From the NCBI GenBank assembly GCA_035649635.1, contig DASRJE010000136.1, forward strand, positions 22,035-86,034: 64,000 nt of DNA, read 5' to 3'. Positions 43,660-52,313 of the stretch are shown piece by piece. The notes below the pieces were generated by a model. The model did not search any database. It was not told where the DNA came from and saw nothing but the letters and a program-made list of their open reading frames with translations. Every line of letters begins with the position of its first letter. The first letter of the stretch is position 1. Both the position numbers and the translations under genes were made by a program. The DNA is from Gp6-AA40 sp035649635. Lineage in GTDB: Bacteria > Acidobacteriota > Vicinamibacteria > Vicinamibacterales > UBA2999.

Positions 43660-46158
43660 ATGCAGCGAACCCTTCTTGTCAGCCTCCTCGCCTTCATCGC
43701 CGTGGGGGCGTCCGTCATCGCGCAGCGACCTCCCGTGCAGCAACCTGCGCCGGCGTCCGACCTGGCCTATTTCGCCGGCCCATCGCAAAAGGCGATACTC
43801 GATCAGTATTGCGTCACGTGTCACAACGAGCGGCTGAAGACCGGCGGTCTCGCGCTCGATACGCTGCCGCTCAACCGGCTCGGCGAAACCAACGCCGAAA
43901 CGTGGGAGAAGGTGGTTCGCAAAGTTCGGGCAGGTCTTATGCCGCCAGCGGGTGCGAAGCGGCCCGAGCGCGGATCGCTTGATGCCTTCGCGAAATCGAT
44001 CGAGGACTCGATCGATCACTTCGCCGCCAACAACCCGAATCCTGGTCGGGCACCGCTCCACCGCATGAACAGGGTCGAGTACGCCAACGCGATACGAGAT
44101 TTGCTCGCCCTCGAGGTGGACTCCACCACGCTGCTCCCCGCGGACGATTCCAGTCACGGCTTCGACAACATCGCCGACGTGCTCGGCGTGTCGCCGTCGC
44201 TGCTCGAGCGTTATGTGTCGGCCGCGGCGAAGATCAGCAGGCTTGCCGTTGGAGAGCGCGATGCCGCGCCGGCCCAGATCACCTACACGGTGAAAGGTGA
44301 TCTCAGTCAGAACCAGACACTCGAGGGACAATCACCTGGAACCCGCGGCGGCACGACCATCCGCCATAACTTCCCAGTCGATGGCGAGTACCTGATCAAG
44401 CTGTCGCTTCTGAAACTCAGTTTTGGTCAGGTCTTCGGTGAGGGCGCCGAGGGTGAAGAGCTCGAAGTCACGCTCAATGGCGAGCGCGTGAAGCTGTTCA
44501 AGCTCGATGACGTGCCGATGTTCTTCATGCGGGAGGTGGCCGGTTCGCATCCACCCAGGCCACAACCGACCGATCCGCTCGAGGAGCGGGTGAAGATGAC
44601 GCCCGACATCCGCCTCGAGTTCCGAATCAGGGTGAAGGCGGGACCGCAGGCAATTGGCGTGGCGTTTCTTCAGAAGAGTTACGCCGCGAACGAAGATCTC
44701 GTTCGCCGCCCCGCGTCCAGCACCTACGATGTCTTCATCGGCATGCAGTACGGCTACACGACGGCGCCGCACCTGTCGCGCGTCGTCATCACCGGGCCGT
44801 ACAACGCGACGGGGCTTGGCGACACGCCCAGCCGTCGCCGGGTCTTTGTGTGCCGTCCGGGCACGGCGGAAGAAACAGCCTGCGCTCGGCAGATTATCTC
44901 GACACTCGCACGCAGAGCGTTCCGGCGCGCGGTGAACGACAGTGACGTCGCGTCGCTGCTCGCCTTCTATCAGCAGGAGCGCGAGAGGACGGGCAACTTC
45001 GAAGCTGGCATCGAGATGGCGGTACGTCGAATCCTCGCCGACCCGGAATTCATCTTCCGATTCGAGCCGACACCCGCTGGAGTTGCTGCCAACACGCCGT
45101 ACCGAATCAGCGATACCGAGCTGGCGTCGCGCCTGTCCTTCTTCCTCTGGTCGACGATACCCGACGATGAGCTGTTGAAGCTGGGAATCGAGGGCAAGCT
45201 GCACGAGCCGGCGGTACTCGAGACGCAGGCGCGCCGGATGCTCGCGGATCCCAAAGCGCGCGCGCTCGTCACCAACTTCGCAAACCAGTGGCTGTACCTG
45301 CGCGAGTTGAAGAACGCGAATCCGGACGTCACCGTCTTTCCCGACTTTGACGACAACCTGCGCCAGGGATTTCAGCGCGAGACGGAGATGCTCTTCGAAA
45401 GCGTCCTGCGCGAGGATCGATCGGTGCTAGACCTTCTCGAGGCCAACTACACGTTCGTGAACGAGCGGCTGGCCAGGCACTACGGGATTCCGAATGTCTA
45501 CGGCCCGGACTTCCGCCGCGTGCCGGTACCTAACGAGGCCCGGCGCGGTCTTCTGGGACACGGCAGCCTGCTTCTCGTCACGTCCAACGCGAATCGCACG
45601 TCACCCGTCATCCGCGGCAAGTGGATCCTCGAGAACCTGATCGGCAGCCAGGCGCCGCTGCCGCCGCCCGACGTGCCGCCGCTCGAGGAGAAGCCGACGG
45701 CCGCCGCACGGTCGGTGCGCGAGCGCATTGAGCAGCATCGGGCCAACCCGGCCTGCGCCGGCTGTCACAAGATCATGGACCCGATCGGGCTGGCGCTCGA
45801 GAACTTCGACGCCATCGGCCGCTGGCGCACGACCGACGAGGGGGTCGCGATCGATGCCTCTGCGCAACTGGTCGATGGCACCACGATCGACGGACCCGCG
45901 AGCCTGCGTAAGGCGCTGCTGAACCGATCGGACTCATTCGTCACGGCGATGACGGAGAAGCTGCTCATGTACGGCATGGGCCGCGAGATCAAGTACTACG
46001 ACATGCCCGCGGTGCGCGGCGTCGTGCGCGACGCCGCCGGTAAGCGCTATCGCTTCTCGGACCTCGTGCTCGGCATCGTCAAGAGTGCCCCGTTTCAAAT
46101 GCGAATGATCGAAAGCGACGGCAGTAGAGCGCGGGCTTTAGCCCGCGCGGATCGATAA
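43660..46158 (+). CDS. DUF1592/DUF1588/DUF1585 secreted cytochrome-like protein
   Basis: This 832-residue exported protein has a signal peptide (1-21) and a heme-binding CVTCH (51-55) in a cytochrome-c-like N-terminus. The DUF1587, DUF1595, DUF1592, DUF1588 and DUF1585 segments of the Planctomycete-type PSD family follow. A second heme motif CAGCH (about 699-703) begins the DUF1585 part (KIMDPIGLALENFDAIGRWR). The last ten residues (SRARALARADR) are read through a REP-like palindrome, so the original C-terminus was probably shorter. It works with the DUF1552 protein downstream (11 bp gap); substrates are unknown. Confidence 0.92.
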   Translation: MQRTLLVSLLAFIAVGASVIAQRPPVQQPAPASDLAYFAGPSQKAILDQYCVTCHNERLKTGGLALDTLPLNRLGETNAETWEKVVRKVRAGLMPPAGAKRPERGSLDAFAKSIEDSIDHFAANNPNPGRAPLHRMNRVEYANAIRDLLALEVDSTTLLPADDSSHGFDNIADVLGVSPSLLERYVSAAAKISRLAVGERDAAPAQITYTVKGDLSQNQTLEGQSPGTRGGTTIRHNFPVDGEYLIKLSLLKLSFGQVFGEGAEGEELEVTLNGERVKLFKLDDVPMFFMREVAGSHPPRPQPTDPLEERVKMTPDIRLEFRIRVKAGPQAIGVAFLQKSYAANEDLVRRPASSTYDVFIGMQYGYTTAPHLSRVVITGPYNATGLGDTPSRRRVFVCRPGTAEETACARQIISTLARRAFRRAVNDSDVASLLAFYQQERERTGNFEAGIEMAVRRILADPEFIFRFEPTPAGVAANTPYRISDTELASRLSFFLWSTIPDDELLKLGIEGKLHEPAVLETQARRMLADPKARALVTNFANQWLYLRELKNANPDVTVFPDFDDNLRQGFQRETEMLFESVLREDRSVLDLLEANYTFVNERLARHYGIPNVYGPDFRRVPVPNEARRGLLGHGSLLLVTSNANRTSPVIRGKWILENLIGSQAPLPPPDVPPLEEKPTAAARSVRERIEQHRANPACAGCHKIMDPIGLALENFDAIGRWRTTDEGVAIDASAQLVDGTTIDGPASLRKALLNRSDSFVTAMTEKLLMYGMGREIKYYDMPAVRGVVRDAAGKRYRFSDLVLGIVKSAPFQMRMIESDGSRARALARADR
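46124..46148 (+). repeat. REP-like palindrome, copy 3 (GTAG head), inside a CDS end
   Basis: GTAG (46124-46127), one spacer base, then 9-bp arms GCGCGGGCT and AGCCCGCGC around TT. It lies within the last codons of the DUF1592 gene and supplies its final residues. Confidence 0.7.
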
Positions 46159-46169
46159 CGGAGCCAATC

Positions 46170-47495
46170 ATGTCGTTCATCACGAAGAAGTACCTGCCGC
46201 GCCGCACGTTCCTGCAGGGGATGGGTGTCACGCTGGCGCTGCCGCTGCTCGACTCAATGATTCCCGCGGGCACGCGGCTGGTGCGTACGGCTGCCCTCCC
46301 CAAGAGCCGCTTCTGCGGCATTTACGTGCCGCACGGCGCGACGATGGACAAATGGACGCCCGCGAAGGAAGGCGCCGGCTTCGAATTCACCGAAACGTTG
46401 AAGCCGCTCGAGAAGCTGCGCGATCGCCTCACCATCGTCAGCAACCTGGCCCATCCGATGGCGGGCGGCAAAGGATCCGACGCGGGTGCCGACCATGCCC
46501 GTTCAGCGGCGGTGTTCCTGAGCGGGGCGCATCCCGAGAAGGGCACCGTGCACGGCGGCAAGACCATCGACCAGGTGCTCGTGGATCACATCGGCCAGGA
46601 GACGCCGCTTCCGTCGATCGAGGTCTGCATCGAAGAAGTGGCGCTCAATTGCGGCGCTGGCTACGGGTGCGCATACTACAACACCATCTCGTGGCGGAAC
46701 GATACGCTGCCGCTGCCGATGGAAAACAGTCCGCAGGTCGTCTTCGAGCGGCTGTTCGGCGACGGCACGAACGCGGCGCAGCGGCTTTCTCGAAAACAAC
46801 AGGACCGCAGCATCCTCGACGCGGTGACCGACAAGGTCGCGCGCCTGCAGACCGGACTCGACTCCGGCGATCGCGCGCGACTGGGTGAGTATCTCGACAA
46901 CGTCAGGGAAATTGAGCGGCGCATTCAGAAGGCGGAAAAACAATCGGCCAGCAACCCCGATGTGCCCGAAGCGCCCGTCGGTGTCCCCGAGGCATTCGAG
47001 GATCACATCAAGCTGATGTTCGACCTGCAGGTGCTGGCGTATCAGGCTGAGATCACGCGCATCTCCACGATCATGTACGCGCGCGATACGAGCGGCGCCA
47101 CCTACCCCGGCAGCGGCGTGCGCGACGGGTTCCACACCGCTTCGCACCATTCGAACGCCCGCGCGCGCATGGATTCATTCGCGCTCATCAATCGCTATCA
47201 CGTGCAGATGCTCGGCTACTTCCTCGAGAAGCTGGGCGCCACGCCGGATGGCGACGGCAGCCTGCTGGATCACTCGGTCGTGCTCTACGGCAGCAGCATG
47301 AGCAACGGCAACCAGCACGATCACGATCCGCTGCCGATCGTCGTGGCTGGCGGCGCATCGGGACAGCTCAAGGGCGATCGCCATCTCCTGTTCCCGGCGC
47401 ACACGCCGATGTCGAACTTGATGCTGTCGCTGCTCGACAAGCTCGGAGTGCGTCAAGGCAGCTTTGGCGACAGTACCGGGAAGCTAGAAATCTGA
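46170..47495 (+). CDS. DUF1552 secreted protein
   Basis: This 441-residue protein has a twin-arginine-like start (RRTFLQGMGVTLALPLLDSM, 11-30). Core motifs are FCGIYVPHGATMDKWTP (48-64), SNLAHPMAGG (90-99) and ALNCGAGYGCAYYNTISWR. Members form a fixed pair with DUF1592 proteins in Acidobacteriota and Planctomycetes. The N-terminal Tat-type signal suggests a folded, perhaps metal-bearing protein exported to the periplasm. Function unknown. Confidence 0.92.
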   Translation: MSFITKKYLPRRTFLQGMGVTLALPLLDSMIPAGTRLVRTAALPKSRFCGIYVPHGATMDKWTPAKEGAGFEFTETLKPLEKLRDRLTIVSNLAHPMAGGKGSDAGADHARSAAVFLSGAHPEKGTVHGGKTIDQVLVDHIGQETPLPSIEVCIEEVALNCGAGYGCAYYNTISWRNDTLPLPMENSPQVVFERLFGDGTNAAQRLSRKQQDRSILDAVTDKVARLQTGLDSGDRARLGEYLDNVREIERRIQKAEKQSASNPDVPEAPVGVPEAFEDHIKLMFDLQVLAYQAEITRISTIMYARDTSGATYPGSGVRDGFHTASHHSNARARMDSFALINRYHVQMLGYFLEKLGATPDGDGSLLDHSVVLYGSSMSNGNQHDHDPLPIVVAGGASGQLKGDRHLLFPAHTPMSNLMLSLLDKLGVRQGSFGDSTGKLEI

Positions 47496-47504
47496 CGCGG
47501 GTCG

Positions 47505-47520
47505 GTGCGAACCTTCGCAC
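47505..47520. terminator. possible stem-loop after the DUF1552 gene
   Basis: GTGCGAA and TTCGCAC flank CC just after the stop codon. There is no T-run, so intrinsic termination is uncertain. Confidence 0.3.
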
Positions 47521-47684
47521 TCTCACCGCAGTTGACTCGGCGTGGCCACCAGGCGTATTACCGTGTCCACTGACCCGCATCTCGCCACGTTCGTGCGATC
47601 CTCGTAAGTCGGCGGCGGTAACGACTCATTCTTAAACGGCGTTCGGCGCTCTTCGACCTCCACGGTTCATGAAGGGAGCTGCGT

Positions 47685-48068
47685 ATGAAACGTTTGTCGG
47701 GCGCCCCGTGCACGCTGGCGTGCGTCGTTCTCGGTGCTCTCTTGATGACGGGCTGCGGTGCCGCGGCCCAGGATCCCAAGGCCCCGGTGGGATTCACCAC
47801 CTCACCGACCTACATCACCATTGAAAACCGTTCCGGCAACGCGCTCGCCGAAGGCTTGATCGAGCTCGTGCCTTCGGGTGTGCTGGCGCCCTTCCGGCGG
47901 GAGCTTCCGCGCCTCGAATCCGGCGCGAAACGAGACATGCCGTACGACCTGTTCACAGGAGCCGGCGGCGCCCGGTTTCGCCCCGGTGCCACCCGGATCA
48001 GGGTGGTCCGGATCACGGCCAAGGATATTTCGGGGAAAACCTACACCGTCGAAGCGCCGTTCAACTGA
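47685..48068 (+). CDS. small lipoprotein
   Basis: This 127-residue protein has the lipobox LMTGC (Cys24) after a short hydrophobic segment. The mature domain has beta-strand character (FTTSPTYITIENRSGNAL, GATRIRVVRITAKDISGK), perhaps an immunoglobulin-like fold. GAAGGGAGCTGCGT precedes the ATG. No family is recognised and neighbours are unrelated. Confidence 0.78.
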   Translation: MKRLSGAPCTLACVVLGALLMTGCGAAAQDPKAPVGFTTSPTYITIENRSGNALAEGLIELVPSGVLAPFRRELPRLESGAKRDMPYDLFTGAGGARFRPGATRIRVVRITAKDISGKTYTVEAPFN

Positions 48069-48077
48069 AGGCAGGTA

Positions 48078-48200
48078 AGTTCAAAGTCTAGACTTTGCAA
48101 GTTGGGAAGTAAGTCCAAAGTGCGCCTGGGTTCATCGAACCGCCCGACCGCACTTTTCACTTACCTTCCGACTTTGAACTTTAAACTTTGAACTTGTCCT
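48078..48200. repeat. long inverted repeat built from CTTTGAA units
   Basis: The left half (from 48078) carries TTCAAAGT and GGAAGTAAGT. The centre is GGGTTC-ATC-GAACCG near 48137. The right half carries the matching CACTTTTCACTTACCTTCC and a CTTTGAA/CTTTAAA/CTTTGAA heptad run. It can form a nested stem across the whole gap between two same-strand genes. Confidence 0.6.
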
Positions 48201-48205
48201 AGACT

Positions 48206-48886
48206 GTGTCGGTGAAGTCCCTCGTCATCGCTCTTGCCCTGTTCCTAACTATTCCTTACGCCGCGGCGGCTCAGAACGCGCCGAGCGCCGCGACGACAGT
48301 CGCGCTTCCCGCGGAAATACCCCTCTTTCCTCTGCCTGAAGTGTCGCTCTTTCCGGGCGTGACCCGTCCGCTCCTGATCTTCGAGCCGCGCTACCGTGAG
48401 ATGGTCGCCGATGCCCTGAAAGGCAACCGTGTCATCGGCATGGTCATGCTGCAGCCGGGATACGAGAAGGACTACGAAGGACGGCCGCCGGTCCGTGACA
48501 TCGGGTGCGCTGGCACGATCGCCGAATACCAGCAGCTGCCCGATGGCCGATACGTCATCCTGCTTCGCGGCCTGACGACGTTTCGCGTCCTCAGCGAGGA
48601 TCAGCGCAAGCCGTATCGCCTGGCGAAGGTGCAGGCGCTGCCTGAAGTACTGAAGAACGAGGAGCTCGGCCCCCTGAGCACGGCGCGGGAACGCCTCGCG
48701 CAACTGCTCGTCGCCGTGCTTCCTCTCGACGCGGAACCGCCGGACCCCGGGCTCGATGACGCCGAGTTCGTCAACGTGACGGCGCAAAACCTGCGCATGC
48801 CCGAGGCCGACCGCCAGGCGCTGCTCGAGCGCACCAGCGTGCTCGCGCGCGCTCGCGCGCTGGTGCAGCGACTGGAGACGCGCTAA
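48206..48886 (+). CDS. exported LON-substrate-binding-domain protein
   Basis: This 226-residue protein has the LON N-terminal substrate-binding fold: IPLFPLPEVSLFPGV (38-52), PLLIFEPRYREMV and GYEKDYEG, and GRYVILLRGLTTFRVL further on. Unusually, it starts with a clear signal-like segment (KSLVIALALFLTIPYAAAAQ, 4-23). Classic homologues are cytosolic, so this copy may act in the periplasm. The GTG start at 48206 is required for the signal segment. Function unknown. Confidence 0.8.
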   Translation: MSVKSLVIALALFLTIPYAAAAQNAPSAATTVALPAEIPLFPLPEVSLFPGVTRPLLIFEPRYREMVADALKGNRVIGMVMLQPGYEKDYEGRPPVRDIGCAGTIAEYQQLPDGRYVILLRGLTTFRVLSEDQRKPYRLAKVQALPEVLKNEELGPLSTARERLAQLLVAVLPLDAEPPDPGLDDAEFVNVTAQNLRMPEADRQALLERTSVLARARALVQRLETR

Positions 48887-48892
48887 GCGCGC

Positions 48893-48960
48893 GCAAGGTC
48901 AAGAGGCAAAAGTCAAAAGTTAGGTACAAGGCAACAGGTACAAGGGAAAAGTACGAGGGC
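48893..48960. repeat. heptad-type tract (AGGTACAAGG and CAAAAGT words)
   Basis: Short periodic tract with two 14-bp near-copies of AGGTACAAGG-type units and a CAAAAGT pair. It occupies most of the gap before the next gene. Confidence 0.5.
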
Positions 48961-48968
48961 CAGAACCG

Positions 48969-50195
48969 ATGCAGAGAATGCTTGTAGTGGCGTGCGTAGC
49001 CGCAGCCGGACTGATCGCACCGAGCCGCGTGTCGGCGCAGGATGTGGCCATCACCAACGCCCGCGTCATCGTGGGGAGCGGCCAGGTGATCGAGTCGGGC
49101 ACGATCGTCGTGCGCGGCGGCAAGATTGTGTCGGTCACCGCCGGCGCGGCGCCGACGCAAGGCCTGCGCGTCATCGACGCCAAAGGCATGAGCGCCATGC
49201 CCGGCTTCATCGACGGTCACAAGCACGTCAACAATTACGACGCCGCGCAGATGAAGTCGCTGATCGAGGCCGGCTACACGACCGTGCTCGCAGGCGGCGG
49301 GCCGGCCGAGGCCAACATCGCGTTGCGCGACCGTGTCGAGAAGGGTGAGATCATCGGCCCGCGCGTCATCGCCTCGGGGCAGGTGAACCTGCGGCAGACG
49401 CCGGCCGAGGCGCGGGCGGCGATTCAGGCGCTGGCGGCAAAGGGCGTCAACCATACGGGCGAGATCGGGCTCACACCTGAACCCGCGCCGCCGCAGTCCG
49501 AGATCGAGGTTCTCAAAGCCATCGTCGATGAAGCCAAGAAAGTCGGGATACAAGTCAACGTGCACGCGGTCAGCAGTCCGGCGATGGTCGCCGCCATCGA
49601 CGCCGGCGTGACTCGACTGGTTCACCTGCCAAACAAGGACTTCACGACCTACGACCAGGCGGAGAGGGTGGCGCAGACCGGCTCGATCGTCGCCGGCCTG
49701 ATTGCCTTCGGCGCACCGAACATCGACACGTTATCGGCCGCGCCTGCCGCGGTGCAGTGGCCAAAGGACAACACCGTGCGCTTCCGCGACGGCAAGCCCT
49801 GGCCTGAGGCGATCGCCGGCGCGAACCGCGATCCAAAAGGACGTGCCACCGGCACCGAAGCCGGCTACACCATCGTCAACGCCCGCCGCATCTGGGACGC
49901 CGATCCGAACCATCAGACCATCTCGTATTCCACCGACCAGAACGCCGCCGATCTCGTCGTCCTCGAACACGAGCTGAAGTCGTACAGCATCGTGTTCTCG
50001 ATGGCTGACATTCATCGGATCATCGGACTAAATGCGGCTCGGTATGTCGGCATGGCCGATCAGATTGGGACGCTCGAGGCGGGCAAGCTCGCCGACATTA
50101 TCCTCATCGACGGCAATCCGACCCTGAATATCTACGAGATGTTGAAGACGAAGGTCGTGGTAAAGGAAGGAAAGGTCGTCGTCGACAAGCGCTAG
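48969..50195 (+). CDS. exported amidohydrolase
   Basis: This 408-residue metal-dependent hydrolase has a signal peptide (1-23, ending VSA/Q). The usual HxH is DGHKHVNNY (82-90). Later ligands are His in QVNVHAVS and LVHLPN, and Asp in YSTDQN. A C-terminal GKLADIILIDGNP closes the barrel family pattern. It is periplasmic; the substrate is unknown (dipeptides, hydantoins and similar are possible). It stands directly before a larger amidohydrolase with a REP-like palindrome between them. Confidence 0.87.
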   Translation: MQRMLVVACVAAAGLIAPSRVSAQDVAITNARVIVGSGQVIESGTIVVRGGKIVSVTAGAAPTQGLRVIDAKGMSAMPGFIDGHKHVNNYDAAQMKSLIEAGYTTVLAGGGPAEANIALRDRVEKGEIIGPRVIASGQVNLRQTPAEARAAIQALAAKGVNHTGEIGLTPEPAPPQSEIEVLKAIVDEAKKVGIQVNVHAVSSPAMVAAIDAGVTRLVHLPNKDFTTYDQAERVAQTGSIVAGLIAFGAPNIDTLSAAPAAVQWPKDNTVRFRDGKPWPEAIAGANRDPKGRATGTEAGYTIVNARRIWDADPNHQTISYSTDQNAADLVVLEHELKSYSIVFSMADIHRIIGLNAARYVGMADQIGTLEAGKLADIILIDGNPTLNIYEMLKTKVVVKEGKVVVDKR

Positions 50196-50218
50196 GTCCG
50201 GCTGAAGCCGGACACTAC
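50196..50218 (-). repeat. REP-like palindrome, copy 4 (GTAG head)
   Basis: On the minus strand, GTAG, one spacer base and 8-bp arms GTCCGGCT/AGCCGGAC, opposite in direction to copy 2. It begins one base after the stop codon of the amidohydrolase. Confidence 0.7.
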
Positions 50219-50243
50219 GTACTCGCGAAGTTGGGGTCAACGG

Positions 50244-52283
50244 ATGAGAACACTACGGCTTCTGATCGCTGCCGCTGCCACGCTGATGCCATACCCGGCA
50301 ATCGCGGCGACGGAAAACTTCATCGTCATCATCGGTGAAAAAAACGTCGGCCACCTGAAGGCGGACGTGCAGGGCGCGCGGGTCGCCATCGATTTCGACT
50401 TCAAGAACAACGGCCGCGGCCCGACACTCGTCGAAGCAATCACCCTTGACGCATCCGGGCTCCCGACCGCGTGGGCGATCACGGGTGCCACGACGTTTGG
50501 GAGCAAGGTGGACGAGCGCTTTGCGCTGACGGGCAACGCGGCCACGTGGACCGACCCGACGGGCACCGGAAACGCCACGCTCACGGAGCCGAGCATTTAC
50601 GTCGCTCAAGGCGCGAGTCCGTGGGCGCTCGGCCTCTACACGCGGGCGTTATTGAAGGACGCCGACCGGCGTATGCCGGCGCTGCCCAGTGGAACCCTGC
50701 GGCTCGATCAGGGAGAAACACTGACCGTGTCAGGAACTCGCGGTCAGCTGCGGGTGACGGCTTATTCCTTGACCGGAATCAACCTCACTCCGGACTACCT
50801 CCTGCTCGATGACCACAACGATCTCTTTGCGTTCGTAACCGCCGACTTCGCCATCGTCCGCGAAGGCTACGAGGCTGAAGACAGGCGCTTACGTGCGCTC
50901 GCCGCGAAGATGTCGACTGAAAACTACTCGAACATCGAAAGGGAGGTGGCGCACAGGTACGACGCGCCGGTGCGCATCCGAAACGTTCGCATCTTCGATC
51001 CTTCGACGGGCGCGTTGACCGAACCCCGGACCGTCGTTGTGAGCGGAAAGCGCATCGCCGCGGTGGAGCCACTGGACAGCCCGGCCACACCCGGGGAGGT
51101 CACAATCGATGGCGCGGGCGGAACGCTCGTGCCCGGGATGTTCGAGATGCACGGTCACCTGTCGCAGGACGATGCGCTGCTGAACGTGGTGGCGGGCGTC
51201 ACGTCGTTGCGCGACATGGGCAACGACAACGCGGTGCTCGACGCGCTGATTGCGCGCATCGACAGCGGCATGATCGGGGGGCCGCGCGTCACGCGCAGCG
51301 GCTTCATCGAAGGCAGGAGTCCCTTCAACGCGAACAACGGAATCGTCGTCGACAGCGAGCAGGCGGCTATCGATGCCGTGCGCTGGTACGGCGCGCGCGG
51401 CTACTGGCAGATCAAGGTCTACAACAGCATGAACCCGGCCTGGGTGCCGGCAATCGTCAAGGAGGCACACCGGCTCGGGATGCGTGTCGCGGGACATGTG
51501 CCGGCGTTCTCCAATGCCAACGCGATGATCGAGGCTGGCTACGACGAGATCACGCACATCAACCAGTTCATGCTGGGCTGGGTTCTCAAGCCGGGCGAAG
51601 ACACGCGCACGCTGCTGCGTCTCACCGCGCTCCGGAGATTGCAGGATCTTGATCTCGATGTTGCCGACGTGCAACGAACCGTCAACTTGATGGTCACCCG
51701 CAAAGTCGCGATCGATCCGACGCTGAACATCCACGAGGCGCTGACCCAGAATCGTGATGGGCAAACGCCGCCGGGAGCGCCCGACTATCTCGATCACATG
51801 CCGATCGGCTATCAGCGCTCGGCGAAGAAGGCAATGACCGACACATCGGCGCCGGGCGATGACAAGGCGTATCGCGACGCCTTCGAGAAAATCCTGGCGA
51901 CGGTGAAGACGCTCCACGATCGTGGCGTCTTCATCGTGATGGGAACCGACACGGGGGGCTCGTTCACCTTCCACCGCGAGCTTGAGCTCTACCAGCGCGC
52001 GGGGATGACACCATCCGAGATCCTGAAACGCGCGACGCTCGGCATGGCGAGCTACATGGGACAAGACCAGCATCTGGGGTCGATCGAGAAAGGGAAGCTT
52101 GCCGACTTCTTTCTCATCCCGGGTGACCCGACCAGGGATTTGAAAGCAATCAAGACGATCAGCATGGTGGTCAAGGACGGCACCGTGTACTTTCCAAGCG
52201 AGGTCTATCCGAAGTTTGGAATCACGCCCTTTGTCGACGCACCCAAGGTGAGCGGAGCACCCAACCCGGTCGCGACGCCGTGA
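50244..52283 (+). CDS. exported two-domain amidohydrolase
   Basis: This 679-residue protein has a signal peptide (1-22), an N-terminal beta domain (about 23-235) and a C-terminal amidohydrolase barrel. Metal site: EMHGHLS (His303, His305), Lys391 in QIKVYN (possible carboxylated Lys), His418 in VAGHVP, His438 in ITHIN and Asp569 in MGTDTGG, a complete binuclear set. GKLADFFLIPGDP ends the barrel. It sits 48 bp after the smaller amidohydrolase, in the same direction, so the two may process the same compound class in the periplasm. Confidence 0.88.
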   Translation: MRTLRLLIAAAATLMPYPAIAATENFIVIIGEKNVGHLKADVQGARVAIDFDFKNNGRGPTLVEAITLDASGLPTAWAITGATTFGSKVDERFALTGNAATWTDPTGTGNATLTEPSIYVAQGASPWALGLYTRALLKDADRRMPALPSGTLRLDQGETLTVSGTRGQLRVTAYSLTGINLTPDYLLLDDHNDLFAFVTADFAIVREGYEAEDRRLRALAAKMSTENYSNIEREVAHRYDAPVRIRNVRIFDPSTGALTEPRTVVVSGKRIAAVEPLDSPATPGEVTIDGAGGTLVPGMFEMHGHLSQDDALLNVVAGVTSLRDMGNDNAVLDALIARIDSGMIGGPRVTRSGFIEGRSPFNANNGIVVDSEQAAIDAVRWYGARGYWQIKVYNSMNPAWVPAIVKEAHRLGMRVAGHVPAFSNANAMIEAGYDEITHINQFMLGWVLKPGEDTRTLLRLTALRRLQDLDLDVADVQRTVNLMVTRKVAIDPTLNIHEALTQNRDGQTPPGAPDYLDHMPIGYQRSAKKAMTDTSAPGDDKAYRDAFEKILATVKTLHDRGVFIVMGTDTGGSFTFHRELELYQRAGMTPSEILKRATLGMASYMGQDQHLGSIEKGKLADFFLIPGDPTRDLKAIKTISMVVKDGTVYFPSEVYPKFGITPFVDAPKVSGAPNPVATP

Positions 52284-52313
52284 GTTCCAGTCAGCGAGAC
52301 GGCCGCGTCTATT

